From Piper betle (lineage: Eukaryota; Streptophyta; Magnoliopsida; Piperales; Piperaceae): a stretch of 64,000 bases of DNA. The position numbers and the translations under genes were made by a program. Below are positions 44,048-56,763 of this stretch, one piece after another. The notes under the pieces are model-generated. The model was not told where the DNA came from. It did no database searches and saw nothing but the letters and a program-made list of their open reading frames with translations. Numbering within the stretch: position 1 is the stretch's first letter; each line of letters opens with the position of its first letter. The stretch lies in the NCBI GenBank assembly GCA_033002965.1, contig JAURVB010014583.1:1-64000 (forward strand). Direction: 5' to 3'.

Positions 44048-44989
44048 TGTATATGGTTTTGTATAATAAGGTTGTTTGATGCATGAATGGCAAGACTTGG
44101 AGAAAGGTGGCAGCAATCTGTTGCCAATGATATAGTTGTCCATTTTGCCAATTTTTTCATAGTGTTATTATTAATATTTTGCTGTCAACATTTGTACATG
44201 TTTAGGGTTTCATGTTAGCTAGATCACACTAAAATATTAGCCTAATTTACATCGTTACTAGCATGAACATAACATCTAATCCTAGGCTATGCTTGATGTG
44301 ATGTATTGTATTGTGACTTGGTTAGACATAAGGGCTATCATTTGAATAAGTAAAAGACCTCATTAAAATATGTAAAAAACATGTAATGATATGCTAAGTT
44401 TCTAAATGAAACTCCATATGTTTGGAGTAATTTTGGTATTATTTAGGCAATTAACAAAATTGGTAAATATGGGCAGATAGGAATGCAAGGGTCAAGCCCT
44501 AAGTCCTGAGCTCGGATTATAAAATCTTAAAGAATTGTCATTTGGTGGTACAATTTCATCAAATTTTACCCAAAACTTAGGTTATGTGCCTATTTTTTCA
44601 TAGTAAAATGTTAGAATATTTGGACAAGCAGATTAGCCTCTGTAAATTCCCCAACCAGTGGAGATGAAGTATGTCATCTTTAGCTCCAGAAATTTCCCAA
44701 CGAATGCCTTCCTTTTCCAAGTTTCCTTAGACTAGAATACTTAGATTTTTGGTCCAACATTTTAAAGGTTTCAAGTTTAAGGTGTTGACAGCTTTCCAAT
44801 TTTTTTCCAGATTTATTTGGACTCTCCAAACCCATGAACAATCCTTCGTGATTTTGGTATGAGGAACACTATTCCTAACACCCTAACCTTACCTTAGTGA
44901 GCCTTGTTCGTCATGATAGCCCATGGGATAGACCATGACAATCTTTGTGTGTGACCCTTACTGAGTCAGGCCCCATCATTCCAAATTTC
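41722..44989. other. No gene recognised; promoter-like patch at 43548
   Basis: AT-rich. At 43548-43555 TATAAATA is followed by a pyrimidine-rich leader (43600-43680, 'cctccaaccctcttccatcc'), then 'cttaaggtaaaatttc' (43733-43748), a possible splice donor. This is the usual look of an LTR U3/R/leader on the plus strand. Upstream, 43230-43400, 'aaaggc/ccttgca' words recur. An (AC)n(AT)n tract lies at 44005-44047. I could not set LTR limits. Confidence 0.4.
44005..44047. repeat. (AC)n-(AT)n microsatellite
   Basis: CA run joined to AT run. Confidence 0.9.
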
Positions 44990-47900
44990 TATAACACTCC
45001 AATCTTCTAACATATATAGTACCTAAATTAGGGCGATTACTAGCATCATCACCTAATGCACATGCATGAAGATAAATAATAAACATAGTATAATAATTCT
45101 TTTGAGCCAATTGACACTTAACATTGCATAACCATCCCTTAGCAAAATTCTACTATTCAATTTAATTTAACACGTAATAATAGAAATTAAATCCTAATTA
45201 TTGAGCTTTTCATCCCATTGATCTTAAACTTTTTTGTACCTACGTACAAGCGAACTTTGTCTGTAACTTGCCAACACGGTACTGAGTCCACTACTTACAT
45301 ATGTAATAAACGTAATAAGAAAATACATATAAACAAGATTCGATTAAACATGATGGAAAAACTAAACTAACAGCATTTATAACATACATTACTTAATCAT
45401 AGCATTCATTAACTGATTATAACTTAACTTAAATCAACTAAAATAGTGAAATAGCATAGACTATTACTTAATTTAACATTAGTATACCATATTATCATTT
45501 ATAATATTATAACATAACGTAAAGCGGGTAAACAATTAACTAATAATTATTTGATTTCCTTGTAAAACAATTAGTAAGCCAACTTTGATAGAAAACTAAA
45601 AACATATCAACTAGTCCTTGTTGATTACCCTACATTCGATTATTTATGTATTCCTTGTGATATAGTTATTAGAAAACAAATAGCTAGCCCTTTTGACGTA
45701 GCCTACTTTTCTTTAAAATAATTAACTAAACCCTTGTGGTTATTAAAAACATAAATCACATTAAAACAAAGTTTGGTTCTTGTGACCATTTTCAAGCATA
45801 GAATCGTTACCCACATATTTGGATCCCCATTAAAAAACCACTAATGATCACTAGTGCCATCAAGACAGTAGTCGTTAGTTAATGATTCTGGTCATTGCTT
45901 AAGGGAGATGCCCCAAAACATCAAACAATCGATTAATCCGTCTACTCACATATAAATATAGAGGATCTTAAAACTTCCCAAATTACAACTAAAAATGGAC
46001 CTAGATTGTAGCCTTATATACATTTTAAATTGCTTGATAGTCATCCTAGACAGAACAGTAATATACAATTATATTAATGTTTGGTCTAGCTTACCATTGC
46101 CTACATGATATGATGTGACATGGACATGATGCTCATAAAACAAGCAAAAAATGCATATAACATGCATACTACATCATATAAGCTTCATAAAATTATTAAC
46201 TATTCACGACATAGTAAGCCTAACATCAATAAAACTTAAAATTAGACCTTTGATTCAGAAATTCATATCTCCTGAAATACTGAACTATAACTTTTAAAAG
46301 TTAATAGGTAGAAACAAAAGGTCTTGATGGTCATAATGAAAAAAGAATTGCTTGAATCTGCATTTTATAGAAAACATTATAATCGTTTTAGGATAACTGC
46401 ATAGAAAAAATCGGATATTAGGGTTTAAGGGGCTAACACAGGACCTTGGCATTGCAGGTTAGTACCGCAGCACTCAAATTCCCTGTGTTTGAGCATCATG
46501 GCACTTGGCTATGAATTGGTTTCTATTTTTTACTTGTTCCATGACACTAAAATTCTTTGTGTTTGAGCGTTGTGACACTCATCCATGAACTGGTTTCTAC
46601 TTTTTACTAGCATTGTGGCACTCCTCCACAAATTGGTTTCTATTTTTGTCAGCGCAACAACACTCAAATTCTCTACGTTTAAGTGTCATGGCACTCAAGT
46701 GATGCCCTAACTTGTTCTTCTTGTTTCTCCTTCATTTCTTACCAATTTTAATGAAACTAAATTTGATTTTTCATGCATTTTGAGCATTAAATCATGGGTT
46801 ATAGCAGTTTTTTAATCCATTATGATTTACCCTACTTTATTATGGTTTTCTTGGGTGGGTAAATAACATAAAATTCATAAACTTGTTCTTAAACATGAAA
46901 CAAATTATGCAAACAATCTTAATTCATTGTTCTATCTTATGAATTGCTTAATTATTTTGTTAACCTCCTATTTAACATAAAAAACATGGTATCAAAATTA
47001 ATCATAGATTGAGTTCTTATTATTTTGCAACAATTCTAAGCTAATCTTCTAGGAAACTCAAATAAAAGTATGAACTTGCAAGCAATTCATTCATAATTTT
47101 GTTCAACAATTAATAAAACATGATGATTCATGAAATGCATGCATGAACTTCATGAAATTAAGATCTAGATATCAATTACTAACCTTTAACCTCAACAAAT
47201 TTGCCTAGAACTCAAGCCCTAGCACTTCTTTCTTTTAAAATTGACAAAAACTTGCTCCAAACTTGTCAAGTCTTGAAGGATGAAAGATTGGAAGTGGTTT
47301 TTCTCCACAAAGAAGGCAATGAAGAGAGGTGGGAAGGATTTGACATTGCAGCCGAGGAGAGGGAAGAATTCACCATGAATAATGAGAGAAGAGCCTCTAT
47401 TTTGGTCCTTATAATATACCTCTTTACTCATCTTATGTTCAATTACTTACTTCCTTATCCGTGTATGAGAAAATAGTAAGGAACTTCTACTCTTTTATGT
47501 AAATCATTAACCATCTAAGCAACTAATACTCCTATCAATTCCACACAATCTAGGAAACCTCCTCTAAAATGAACATAATTGTGACTTAGCCCAAATTGAC
47601 CCATAGGTGCAATTTAGGTACAAGATCATTATGAACACCTTTGGCTCCACTTAGATTAACCCACCAGTTAACATTAAGTGTTTAGCTTCGCGTTAATTCT
47701 TATTTTATCTTAATGGACACATTTTTTATGATATGGACCTGATTAACATGTAACTGTGTCCAAGTTACTCATCATAATTTTTTCCTTTTATCTATTTAGT
47801 TAATACTTTGTTTTATATGTAGACCGATCAAACCTTTGTGAATAGGTCCATTCACATCTTATTAAATTCAAATAAATATCTTCTTTACATCATATAATCT

Positions 47901-48195
47901 TATTATTTATATTAAACAATAAGTTCAGTCCAGACTGATTGTCCAAAAGAAATATCTTGCCAATTTATCCCATTTTGGATTTTTCTGGTTTATCCATCGA
48001 CTTATAAAATTCATAACTCACACTACAAAACTCCCATGATGTGATTCTTGTTTTTTGCATTCCTTAGAGAGTCTAGTTTCATTCCTCCAAATTTCAGAGT
48101 TATTAGGTTCGTAATATTGGACTTATAAAATTTAAAGGTGACTTTCACAATCTGTCAAGATTTCAAAACATAGGATATTTTTGCCAGGTATTACA
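44990..48195 (-). mobile_element. Probable solo LTR, F family, minus strand
   Basis: The ends read TATAACACTCC (44990) and GGTATTACA (48195), consistent with TG...CA ends with one G-to-A change. The flanks ATTTC (44985-44989) and ATTTT (48196-48200) agree in 4 of 5. On the minus strand a TATA-like 'ggtatattataaggac' (47402-47417) precedes a 5'-leader-like region (47410 to 47160). A degenerate repeat lies at 46440-46700. No coding region. Single copy in this window, so limits are tentative. Confidence 0.45.
46440..46700. repeat. Degenerate ~85-bp tandem repeat
   Basis: Three units with 'actcaaattc', 'tgtgtttgagc', 'ggcact' and 'gaattggtttctatttttt'. It lies within the probable F LTR, as minisatellites do in the A and B LTRs. 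Confidence 0.65.
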
Positions 48196-48743
48196 ATTTT
48201 AGCTCATTTAGAGTTTATTTGGCCCATCAAAAAAGTTGTGGGTTTAAGCCCACTCAATTGGACTAGGGTTTTATTCACTAATTGTACCAGAATTCTTCTA
48301 AACCCTAATTAAGTTGCTAAGTGGTGATTAGTGAGTAATTAATAACTTAATTGATTTAAAATTCGAGGAGGCTTTACTCCATTTTGCATGCTAGGTTGAT
48401 TAGAGTGTGATTAGGGCTTCATCTCATTATTAGGATACACTAAGTAAGTTCACCAAGTTAGGATGAGGAGCTCCACCCATCTGGGTCCATAGGACCCTTC
48501 TATTTTGGCTTCTTCTTCACTCCTTAAGTGGGGATTTTAACTAGTTTTAGACGACAAGATGATGTTGTGGAATTTGATCAGATCCCACTTATATTACGTC
48601 ATTTAACCAAGTTTTATGCAATTTAATAAAACAACAAGGAGAAAGCCCCTCAATAGTTTTCAAAAGCAAGATTCAGAAATATTTTGATATAGCACCTACC
48701 AAAGCCTACCATACAAGTATATGAGTGTTTACGGTTTTACGAG
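48196..48743. mobile_element. D-family sequence left of the solo A LTR
   Basis: 48580-48743 matches the reverse complement of 18345-18550 ('ggtaggctttggtag', 'taaatgacgtaat'). It continues past the solo LTR at 51219. Confidence 0.5.
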
Positions 48744-51218
48744 TGTAAAGATCTGGAAAAATAATACTAATAATAATAATAATAACGTTCGATGCGGTGG
48801 GATCGAATGTGGGAAAATTTTAATTTTTTTATTTAAATGGAAAAACATCGTTAGCTAGTTAAGTATGAATTACCCGATTAATTGAAAAGTAAATTTTAAC
48901 CGAATAATTCTAGTTGAATTGGTCGAGTCGACTACACTATTTATCCATTTAACCATTTAAGTTAACCATACCATACACCCATTTAATAGGTTAAGTGAAA
49001 TGGTTAAGTGAACCATGTCTATTACCCAATTACCCTGTTAAAGGAATTACGGTGAAGGGGTGCTTCCACGTACCCTAGCCGTCATTTTATTTCATTATAA
49101 AAGGAGAAGGGGAGGGCGTCATCTGCATTTTTCCTCCTCAGACAGATGCCAAATTTCCTCCTTCGCTCGGGTTATTTTCTTTCTTTTCTTTTCTTTCGTT
49201 GCATGCATACACATGTTGCATAAATCATAAACATGATAAACATAAGAATTAAATGAGAAATCAACAAGGGAAGAAGAAAACCAGGAGGACGTCCTGCTAT
49301 TTTCCAGCAGCAACCACGCCATGTTTCCTTCCATGGTGCGGGGTTGACGTGCTGGAGGTGGGAATTGCTCCCGACGGTGATGCTGGTCGAATGGAGTCAC
49401 CTTGGAGGGCCAAAACAGACCGTCGAGGAGGCACGCAGGTCTGAAATCTGAGGGGAGAACAGGTCGGTGTCAGTGTGGTGGTGCAGCCATGCTGGTCGGG
49501 GGTGCCACGGTGGTGGTGCTAGAGGGTCGTCGTCATGGTGGTGCAAGGGGAGCCGCCATGGGTCTGGTCGGGTCTGTTTATGTGGCCGACTAGGGTAGTA
49601 GCCATGGGTCATGGGCTGATTATGTGACCGACATGGAGTCACCATGGTCAGGTCGGGGTTGCTGATTGGGTGGCTGGAATGGGGTCACCAAGGACTGGTT
49701 GAGGGTTGCCATGTGGTGGCCAAGTTGAAGATGCCATAGCAGCGAATGGAGGCCGCCACATTACTGGTTGGTCGCCATGCATGGTGAAAATACCAGCTTT
49801 CGCTGGTTGACTACAATAAAGCTGGGAGCTTTAGGGTCGTTAAATGAATTGTTAAAGTAGAATGGCAACCAGGTAAATATTAGAGAACTCGATGCGGTCG
49901 AGTTAGAATATAAGGTAAATACAAAAGAATTAAGTATGGGACATGTTAATAATTAAATTATCAACTAGTTAATGGGGATTTGGATGGGGATAATTAATAA
50001 TTAATTATCATCAGAATTGCTGAAAATTTAATAAGTAATGAAGACTAACATGAACTAATTACATCATTTAAAAATTGATAGTATATTAGTCATGTAGTTG
50101 CATGTAGGTTCATGCAAATACAATTATACTAATGTATAATTTTATGCCCTCATTTAGTTAGGGTTAGCAGATCACAGTCAGACAAAATCACAAGTCAGGT
50201 ACGTATAATAGGTAGAACATCGTACTTTCCTTGTTGGTAGCCTAGGTCGGCCTGAGCCCAGATTCGACCACCATGCACCGAGTGTAACCGGGGTCAAAGA
50301 ATTGACTCAGTCCGACACGGGGTCGTATTATGTGCGTAAATTGTATAATGCATCGACATTGTTTTGGAGTAGTGATAGCCACCCCATAAAAAGGCTACGG
50401 CCGGGGTGAGTGAGGCACAGCGATTCCTCCATCACACTGGAGTGCAGTGATAGTCGCCCCATAAAAAGGCTACGGCCGGGGTGTGTGAGGCACTGGCACT
50501 AGAATTGGTAGTGAGAGCTTCCCCACAAACGAGGCATAACAATCACCTGAGTGCAGTGATAGCCTCCCCATAAAAAGGCTACGGCCGGGGTGTGCAAAGC
50601 ACTGGCACTAGAGTGTAGTGATAACCTCCCCATAAAAAGGCTACGGCCAGGGTGTGTGAGGCACTGGCACTAGAGTTGGTAGTGAGAGCTTCCCCACAAA
50701 CGGGGTGTAGCAATCACCTGAGTGCAGTGATAACTTCCCCACAAAAAGGCTACGGCCGGGGTATACGAGGCACTGGCACTGGAGATGGTAGTGGTAGCCT
50801 CCCCACAAAAGGGCTACAGCCGGAGTGTGCGGATCACAGAGGATACCTTATCCGCATTGTTTTGGAGTATAGCAGAATCGCTCCACCGTATATTAAAATG
50901 AATATAGGGAAATAGTGGAATGTACTTGACTTGTTTTATTTATTATACTACTTAGTATTGTAATCACTAACGCGGAATTGCCTCTGCAGGTGTGCAGATA
51001 CGAAATTAGCTGATTTGCAACCAGAGCATGGAGCAAAATAAATATGGGGACTCCCTTTTTTAATTATTTGAGAAATAAGTGTGACTACTGGGAAATGGTC
51101 CAAGACTGTGGGATCTTTATATATGTTTTTGTTAGAAATGCTAGACATATTTGCTAAATTGTGAGTAACACCTAGCCAGATAGGCCCACAATGTTGTGAA
51201 AAATGGCAGGTCGTTACA
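48744..51218 (+). mobile_element. Solo LTR, A family, near-perfect TSD ACGAG/ACGAA
   Basis: 2475 bp from TGTAAAGATCTGG to GGTCGTTACA. Flanks ACGAG (48739-48743) and ACGAA (51219-51223). It has the A features: 'gatgcggtgggatcgaa', TATAAAAGG at 49096, 'caggtacgtataata' (50196-50210), the 62-bp minisatellite (50367-50830) and the 'gcggaattgcctctgcagg' block. It lacks the 56-bp repeats and has instead a GC-rich leader (about 49250-49800) not found in copies 1 and 2. No PBS or interior, so it is a solo LTR of a subfamily with a different leader. Confidence 0.85.
50367..50830 (+). repeat. LTR minisatellite, ~62-bp units
   Basis: Same motif as 40797-41325, fewer units. Confidence 0.85.
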
Positions 51219-52358
51219 ACGAATTAGAGTGTATATAGAAATATGAAGATTGCACTAGTACTCCTTTCACCCTAAGTAGTGTAATATACGAGGGTACTAT
51301 GTATATAGCTCATTTTTAAAATTTGTGGCACTAACTTCATAACTATTCCCAACCAACTGAGTACCATGATGGTAAATATATGGAGGATGTTAGGGCGTAA
51401 GTTGTATGTATGATTATGATTGTTGTGGGTAGCGTACCGGCTTATGTTATATGTTTTTGATTGAGAGTGGCTAACATGCACTTGTTGCCTTGTGAATCTT
51501 TTTGAAGTTTAAGCTTCCTTCGTGAGTATCATAATACCCATATACCCGTATTGAATTATTGGTAGATATATTTTGGGCTGGTAATCAAACTTATTTGATG
51601 ACTAACAAATTTCCTATTATTTATGTTGGTGAGGTCCCTTGGCCTTGGCCAGCTTAAACATACAAATCGAGAGGCTCATGGTGGCGGTTGGGAAAGATGA
51701 ATTGGAGGAGCTTATAGTTCACACCATTAGAAGAGTCTACGTGAAGACAAAGTAATCAGGCATCATGTCCTAGCACTCAAGAACATTTGTGATTTATTTA
51801 AATTAGGTTTATGGGGTATTTAGAATAGGTACTACGGCCGCCGTGGTTTCCTTTACTATAAGTTCCACATCATCTAATAAGTTACCTAACTTGAAGATTG
51901 GAACTAAGTATTAGAATTGGACCATACATACGCATTCTTTAAAGTCCAACCTCTTAACGATATAGAGGAGGTACCACCTCTGCTGTACCTCAAAGTAGAC
52001 CATGCATACGCATTCTTTAAAGTCCAACCTCTTAGTTATGAGGAGGTGCCACCTCTGTTGTACTTTGGAGTAGTCATGCACAATTGATTAAGTTCACCCT
52101 CTTGGTTGCAGGGGAGGCACTACCTCTCTTGTGGCTCGAAGTGCTCATATTATGAGTCATTAAGATAAGATCCCTCTTATGATAAATATGTTTAGCATTC
52201 TTCAAATGTTAGACATGATAAGGTTTTCCATCTTAAGGCTCCTTGAGGGTTCAAATCTACTTCCACAATGTTAAACCGAATTAGTAGCCCAAATAATAGC
52301 TTTTTGATTTATAACTTCAGGATTCAGTCGACAATGGGCAGAATTGGGGTGTTACTAT
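51219..52358. mobile_element. D-family sequence right of the solo A LTR
   Basis: 51290-51460 matches 4370-4480 in the same direction and 18200-18340 in reverse. It ends 'gaattggggtgttac' at 52355, a D-type terminus without its last A. A tandem-like pair 'gcatacgcattctttaaagt' + 'ccaacctctta' recurs at 51928 and 52005. No coding region. Confidence 0.5.
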
Positions 52359-53870
52359 TGCGTAATAAATGCATCGCACAAGCACACGCATCATATAAGC
52401 AATAAAATAGTTAAGTCAAGATCATTCCCACGAGGATTTGGTGTTTTGGCCTTATTGTTCATCCTAAGTGTATTAACTACTTACTTTCTTATAATAGGTG
52501 ATCAACAAGGATTATCAAACAACTAAAATGACAAGTAATGATAATATATTCTACTCTAAGCAAAAATTGAGGCAAGTTCATATAATTGAAAATAGTATCT
52601 AACTAATATGCTCGTAAAGATATTTTGTAAATCAAGCTAAGAAAGTTCTTTCAATTAAATGATGGATCTAGGATGTTTGATTTCACTTAATTAACATGCA
52701 ATGCGGATTTGTTATTTCTACCAAATTACAATATAATTAGAGTTCATATCCAATGAAACAGGAGTAGTTGTAATAGGTTGTCCCTATGCCTTACAACCTA
52801 TCACACTTGCCTCATTCCACATGTAAATTCAAACAAAACAAGAACATTGCATTACGAATGACTCCTCTTCATGGGTATTTATGACTCTAGTGTATGTCTA
52901 GTAAAAGAATAGAAAACTATTTCATCCAAAGATATTATCAATTTACTTATGTCTAGTGTGAGATCAAATCTCTTTATCATACAAAAGTTAACTATTCTTT
53001 TAAAGCATTAAGAACTGATATTAAATAATCAACTCAAAATCAATCATAAAGAGATACATAATAACAACACTACATCAAATATCAACTGAGATCCATTATT
53101 CATCACCCCATGAAAGGTTTACAAAATGTCATTAACCATAACAAGAAAAAAAACCTAAGTAGAAGAAGAAGAAGAAAGTGATAGTCCAAATCTGGATAGT
53201 TGATGCCACAGCATGATTCTTTTCTCCAACTGTGTTTGTTTCCTTGTAGCTTGACTTCACGACTTCTTCTCCTTAAACTCTTAGAACTTCTCCCTCTTAT
53301 AGAGCAGAACGTTGAAGAACTCAAGACTCCAAGGACTAAAAAAAGAAGAAAATGGGTGAAGAAAGGAGCTCACTCATTTGTGAGTGAAGGTAACACTTTA
53401 TAGCAAAATTTGAAGTATAGAGCTATTTAGGAACCATCCTTGCATCTTCCATGAAGTTTTAGGAACCTTCCTTGCATCTTCAATGAAGTTTCCTTGCAAC
53501 CTCCTTCTCAACTAATGCACATGAGTGTTCTACTTTAATCAATTGCTAATGCACATGAGTGTTCTACTTTAATCAATTGCATTAGGTGAATGTGTAACTT
53601 TCTTGTTCGTCAAGGTTCCCATCCTAAGGATCATAGTTGTGGGATTGGGTTGATTAGGTAGAGTTATCCTTGCAACCTCCTTCTCAACTAATGCACATGA
53701 GTGTTCTACTTTAATCAATTGCTAATGCACATGAGTGTTCTACTTTAATCAATTGCATTAGGTGAATGTGTAACTTTCTTGTTCATCAAGGTTCCCATCC
53801 TAAGGATCATAGTTGTGGGATTGGGTTGATTAGGTAGAGTTATCCACTGGTCCAGAGCAAGTGCAGAATT
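52359..53870 (-). mobile_element. Probable Tat/Athila-like LTR, minus strand (G family)
   Basis: On the minus strand the end reads 'cctcgtgggaatgatcttga' and then 'gcgtgtgcttgtgcgatgc', like the LTR end at 1040-1123. Upstream on that strand, a TATA-like 'gctataaagtg' (53408-53398) leads into a leader (53390-53100). The right limit is unclear. Confidence 0.42.
53491..53842 (+). repeat. 176-bp tandem duplication with nested 34-bp duplication
   Basis: Two copies, 53491-53666 and 53667-53842, nearly identical. Inside each, 'taatgcacatgagtgttcta' + 'ctttaatcaattgc' (34 bp) stands twice in tandem. Confidence 0.92.
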
Positions 53871-54180
53871 TGTAGGGGGGTAATCTGACAGCTTTGAATG
53901 AATATTCCCCACTAGGCAGCTTTCACAAGTGGTCCATTATAGGATCAATGTGTGGAGTCATGTCCTCCACTGGCAAGTGTGTTTGAACAAATCATGTTTT
54001 AAAAAATATATATCAAAATTAATGTAGAACAGATCAAAATGTGTAGGATTTGGCTGTTTTGTCCATTTCTAATAGAATTCTTTTTTTCATCCAAATCAAA
54101 TACAAAAACAGAGCAAGGGTATCAAAAACATAATTAAACTAATACAAAATAATAACTCTACTTGAGAGTTATTAGTTACA

Positions 54181-54640
54181 ACTTGATATAAGAGCCTACT
54201 TCTTAGACTATTAGGGTAGTTAAACTTTCAGTATTGTATGTGAACATGTTGTATGGTATATTGTTGTGATTGTTGTTATGTGTTATGCTTTGGCATCCCC
54301 TCTCCCCATGAAATGATCGACAGCCTAGTCAACAAGTATGTTTTATGTTTCTTGCTATTGTGTGTGTTATGTGTATGCGATTCACTTTGTCTAACCCAAA
54401 TTAGTAGACTTACGAATGGCTGTAAAGATGGCTAGTCGTCTATGCAAAGGTGGACCCCTACTCCAACATAGTTCACCACCGATGCCAGCATGTGTCAGAC
54501 GATTCAATTAGTCCACACCTGATGTGATGATGGATCCTCAGGGCGGGCTAATCAAGGTTTTGAGAGAGGAGTGGCATGCTCTCTGTGAGGAGTAGTTGAG
54601 AGCTAGAGAGGATCACTAGCATTGCCACCTGGACATGAGC
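54181..54640 (+). mobile_element. Old element leader and gag start, split by A copy 2 (left part)
   Basis: An LTR end TTACA (54176-54180) is followed by a degenerate PBS (about 54183-54197, 'ttgatataagagcctac'). From about 54430 a broken Gag N-terminus can be read ('MDPQGGLIKVLREEWHALCEE', with stops). It resumes after copy 2 at 59947. Confidence 0.45.
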
Positions 54641-54652
54641 TGTAAAGACCCA

Positions 54653-54700
<48 letters not shown>

Positions 54701-55256
54701 TGACGCGGTGGGATCGAACGTTGGTATCCATGAATTTGTTTAAATTATTTACCCGCTACCCGGTTAATTATTAATTACCCTGTCAAGTGGAAAGTATTAG
54801 TTAACCGGTTAAGTATTTTTACCCAGTTAAGTAAACCATACCTTTTAACCGTTTAAACTAGTAAAGTGAACCATACCATTTAAGAGGTTGATTGAAAAGG
54901 TTAAGTGAACCGTGTTAATTACCCAATTACCCGGTTAAAGGAATTATGGTGAAAGGGTGCTTCCACAAACCCTAGCCGTCATTTATTCTTTATAAAAGGA
55001 GAAGGGGTCGTTGAACCTAGGAAATACCAATGGATGATGGGGTGTGAAATTTTAATGAAGGGGTCGTTGAACATAGGAAATACCAATGGATGATGGGGTG
55101 TGAGAATTTAATGAAGGGGTCGTTGAACCTAGGAAATACCAATGGATGATGGGGTATGAGAATTTAATGGAGGGAATTGTTGAAGTGTATATATATACAG
55201 GAGGAGGGAGTATTTCATCCCTCATTTCCGTCCCAAGCGACATCCCCATTACTGTC
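54641..55256 (+). mobile_element. Truncated 5' LTR of A copy 2
   Basis: TGTAAAGACCC start, (AT)n tract 54655-54699, TATA box at 54991, three 56-bp repeats (about 55008-55175). It stops after 'ccccattactgt', which in the 3' LTR is followed by the remaining leader. Confidence 0.9.
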
Positions 55257-55685
55257 AGCGGCCCGCAGTCGGCGGCGAGTCGCGGCGATTCGTGCGTCAT
55301 AGCCCGATTCGGTCCGGCCACACTTCGGCGGCGACGTTGCGAGGTCGGCGGCGAGGTCGGTAGCCCGGTTGGCGGTGAGCCCGGAGTCTGGGAGCACGGC
55401 GGATGGCGGAAACGGGCGGCGGCGGCGGCGTGGGGGGAGCGGGTTTGATTTTAGGTTTTTAAAATCCAAATTACCATTTTACCCATGCTTAAATAATTTA
55501 ATAAAAATCATACCTAGGGTATTTTAGTAATTTCATCAAAAACCGATTCCGATTTAAATCGGCCAATTCCGATTCCGAGTTAAATCGGTCGGAATCGGCC
55601 AAACTCGGCCGATTCCGAGGCCGATTCGGGGACGACCGAGTCGGCCCCGGAATCGGATCGGCATCGCGCCGATTCGATGCAACAG
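55257..55685. other. Foreign GC-rich insert replacing gag and part of pol
   Basis: 55257-55445 is strongly GC-rich with CGG/GCC triplets; on the minus strand it reads as a Pro/Arg/Ala-rich open frame (part of 55469-55215). 55446-55535 is AT-rich. 55540-55685 repeats 'ccgattccgatttaaatcgg'-like words in both directions, like the ends of some non-autonomous DNA transposons. No similarity to the rest of the window. Either a captured gene/transposon fragment or a later deletion with filler. Confidence 0.7.
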
Positions 55686-56281
55686 AGTTGAAAACAGCCG
55701 GAATATTCTCAAAAATAGACTTGCGGTCCGGATATCATCAACTACGGGTGAAGGAATCTGACATACAGAAAACGGCTTTCCAAACTCGCTATGGACATTA
55801 TGAGTTTCTGGTTATGCCTTTTGGTCTAACAAATGCACCAGCGGCCTTTATGTCACTTATGAACACGGTGCTCCACGAATACTTGGATAAGTTTATTATT
55901 GTGTTTGTGGATGACATTCTGGTCTATTCAAATAATGAGGAGGACCATGGGAAACACTTGTCCATTGTTCTTCAAGTTTTGAGAGAGAATCAACTGTTCG
56001 CCAAATTATCAAAGTGTGACTTCTGGCTGAAGGAGGTGAACTTCCTCGGACATGTTGTCTCAAAGGCGGGAGTTGCAGTGGATCCGTCAAAAGTGAAAGC
56101 AGTCATTGATTGGCCACAACCTAAGTCAGTCACTGATATCAGAAGCTTCCTCGGTTTGTCGGGTTACTATAGGAAATTCATTAAAGACTTTTCCTTAGTA
56201 GCATCGCCGATGACCAAACTTACAAGGAAGGGGTCAGGTTTGAATGGAGTAGTAAGTGTGAGGAGAGTTTCCAGTCTCTAA
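55686..56281 (+). pseudogene. RT (palm to thumb) of A copy 2, frameshifted
   Basis: Begins at the '[18 protein letters not shown]' motif without the finger part of RT. It has '[10 protein letters not shown]', the catalytic 'FVDD' and the '[11 protein letters not shown]' and '[12 protein letters not shown]' segments, same as copy 1. A one-base loss near 56233 ('ggggtcagg' against 'gggggttagg') shifts the frame and ends it at 56281. No start codon of its own. Confidence 0.9.
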
Positions 56282-56763
56282 AGAAGAGTTTAACAACTGC
56301 ACCAGTCTTGACCCTACCAAATGGTAATGAAGGATTCGTAGTCTTCAGTGATGCGTCTCGGTTGGGTTTAGGATGTGTCCTTATGCAAGATGGTAAGGTG
56401 GTGGCTTACGCATCTCGCCAATTGAAGATTCACGAGCAAAATTATGCGACCCATGACTTTGAACTGGCAGCAGTAGTTTGTGCCCTAAAGATTTGGAGGC
56501 ACTACTTGTATGGGGCCCAGTTCGAAGTTTTCACCGACCATCAAAGTTTGAAGTATATCTTCACCCAGAATGACCTTAACCTTCGACAGAGACGGTGGAT
56601 AGAATACTTGAAGGACTATGATTTCCAAATTTTATACCACCCGGGAAAAGTGAACGTTGTGGCCGACGCGTTGAGTCGGAAGGGCAAGATGGACAAGGGT
56701 CAACAACTAGCTAGACTTTGGGCTATGTCAGCTGAGGTGGTAGCTATTAACCCGGTGGAATGA
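56282..56763 (+). pseudogene. RNase H of A copy 2
   Basis: Shifted frame: '[14 protein letters not shown]', '[13 protein letters not shown]' (copy 1 has DLE and VFA), 'FTDHQSLKY', 'DALSRK'. Ends at TGA 56761, which replaces a CGA/ACG codon position found in copy 1, a C-to-T type change. Confidence 0.88.
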
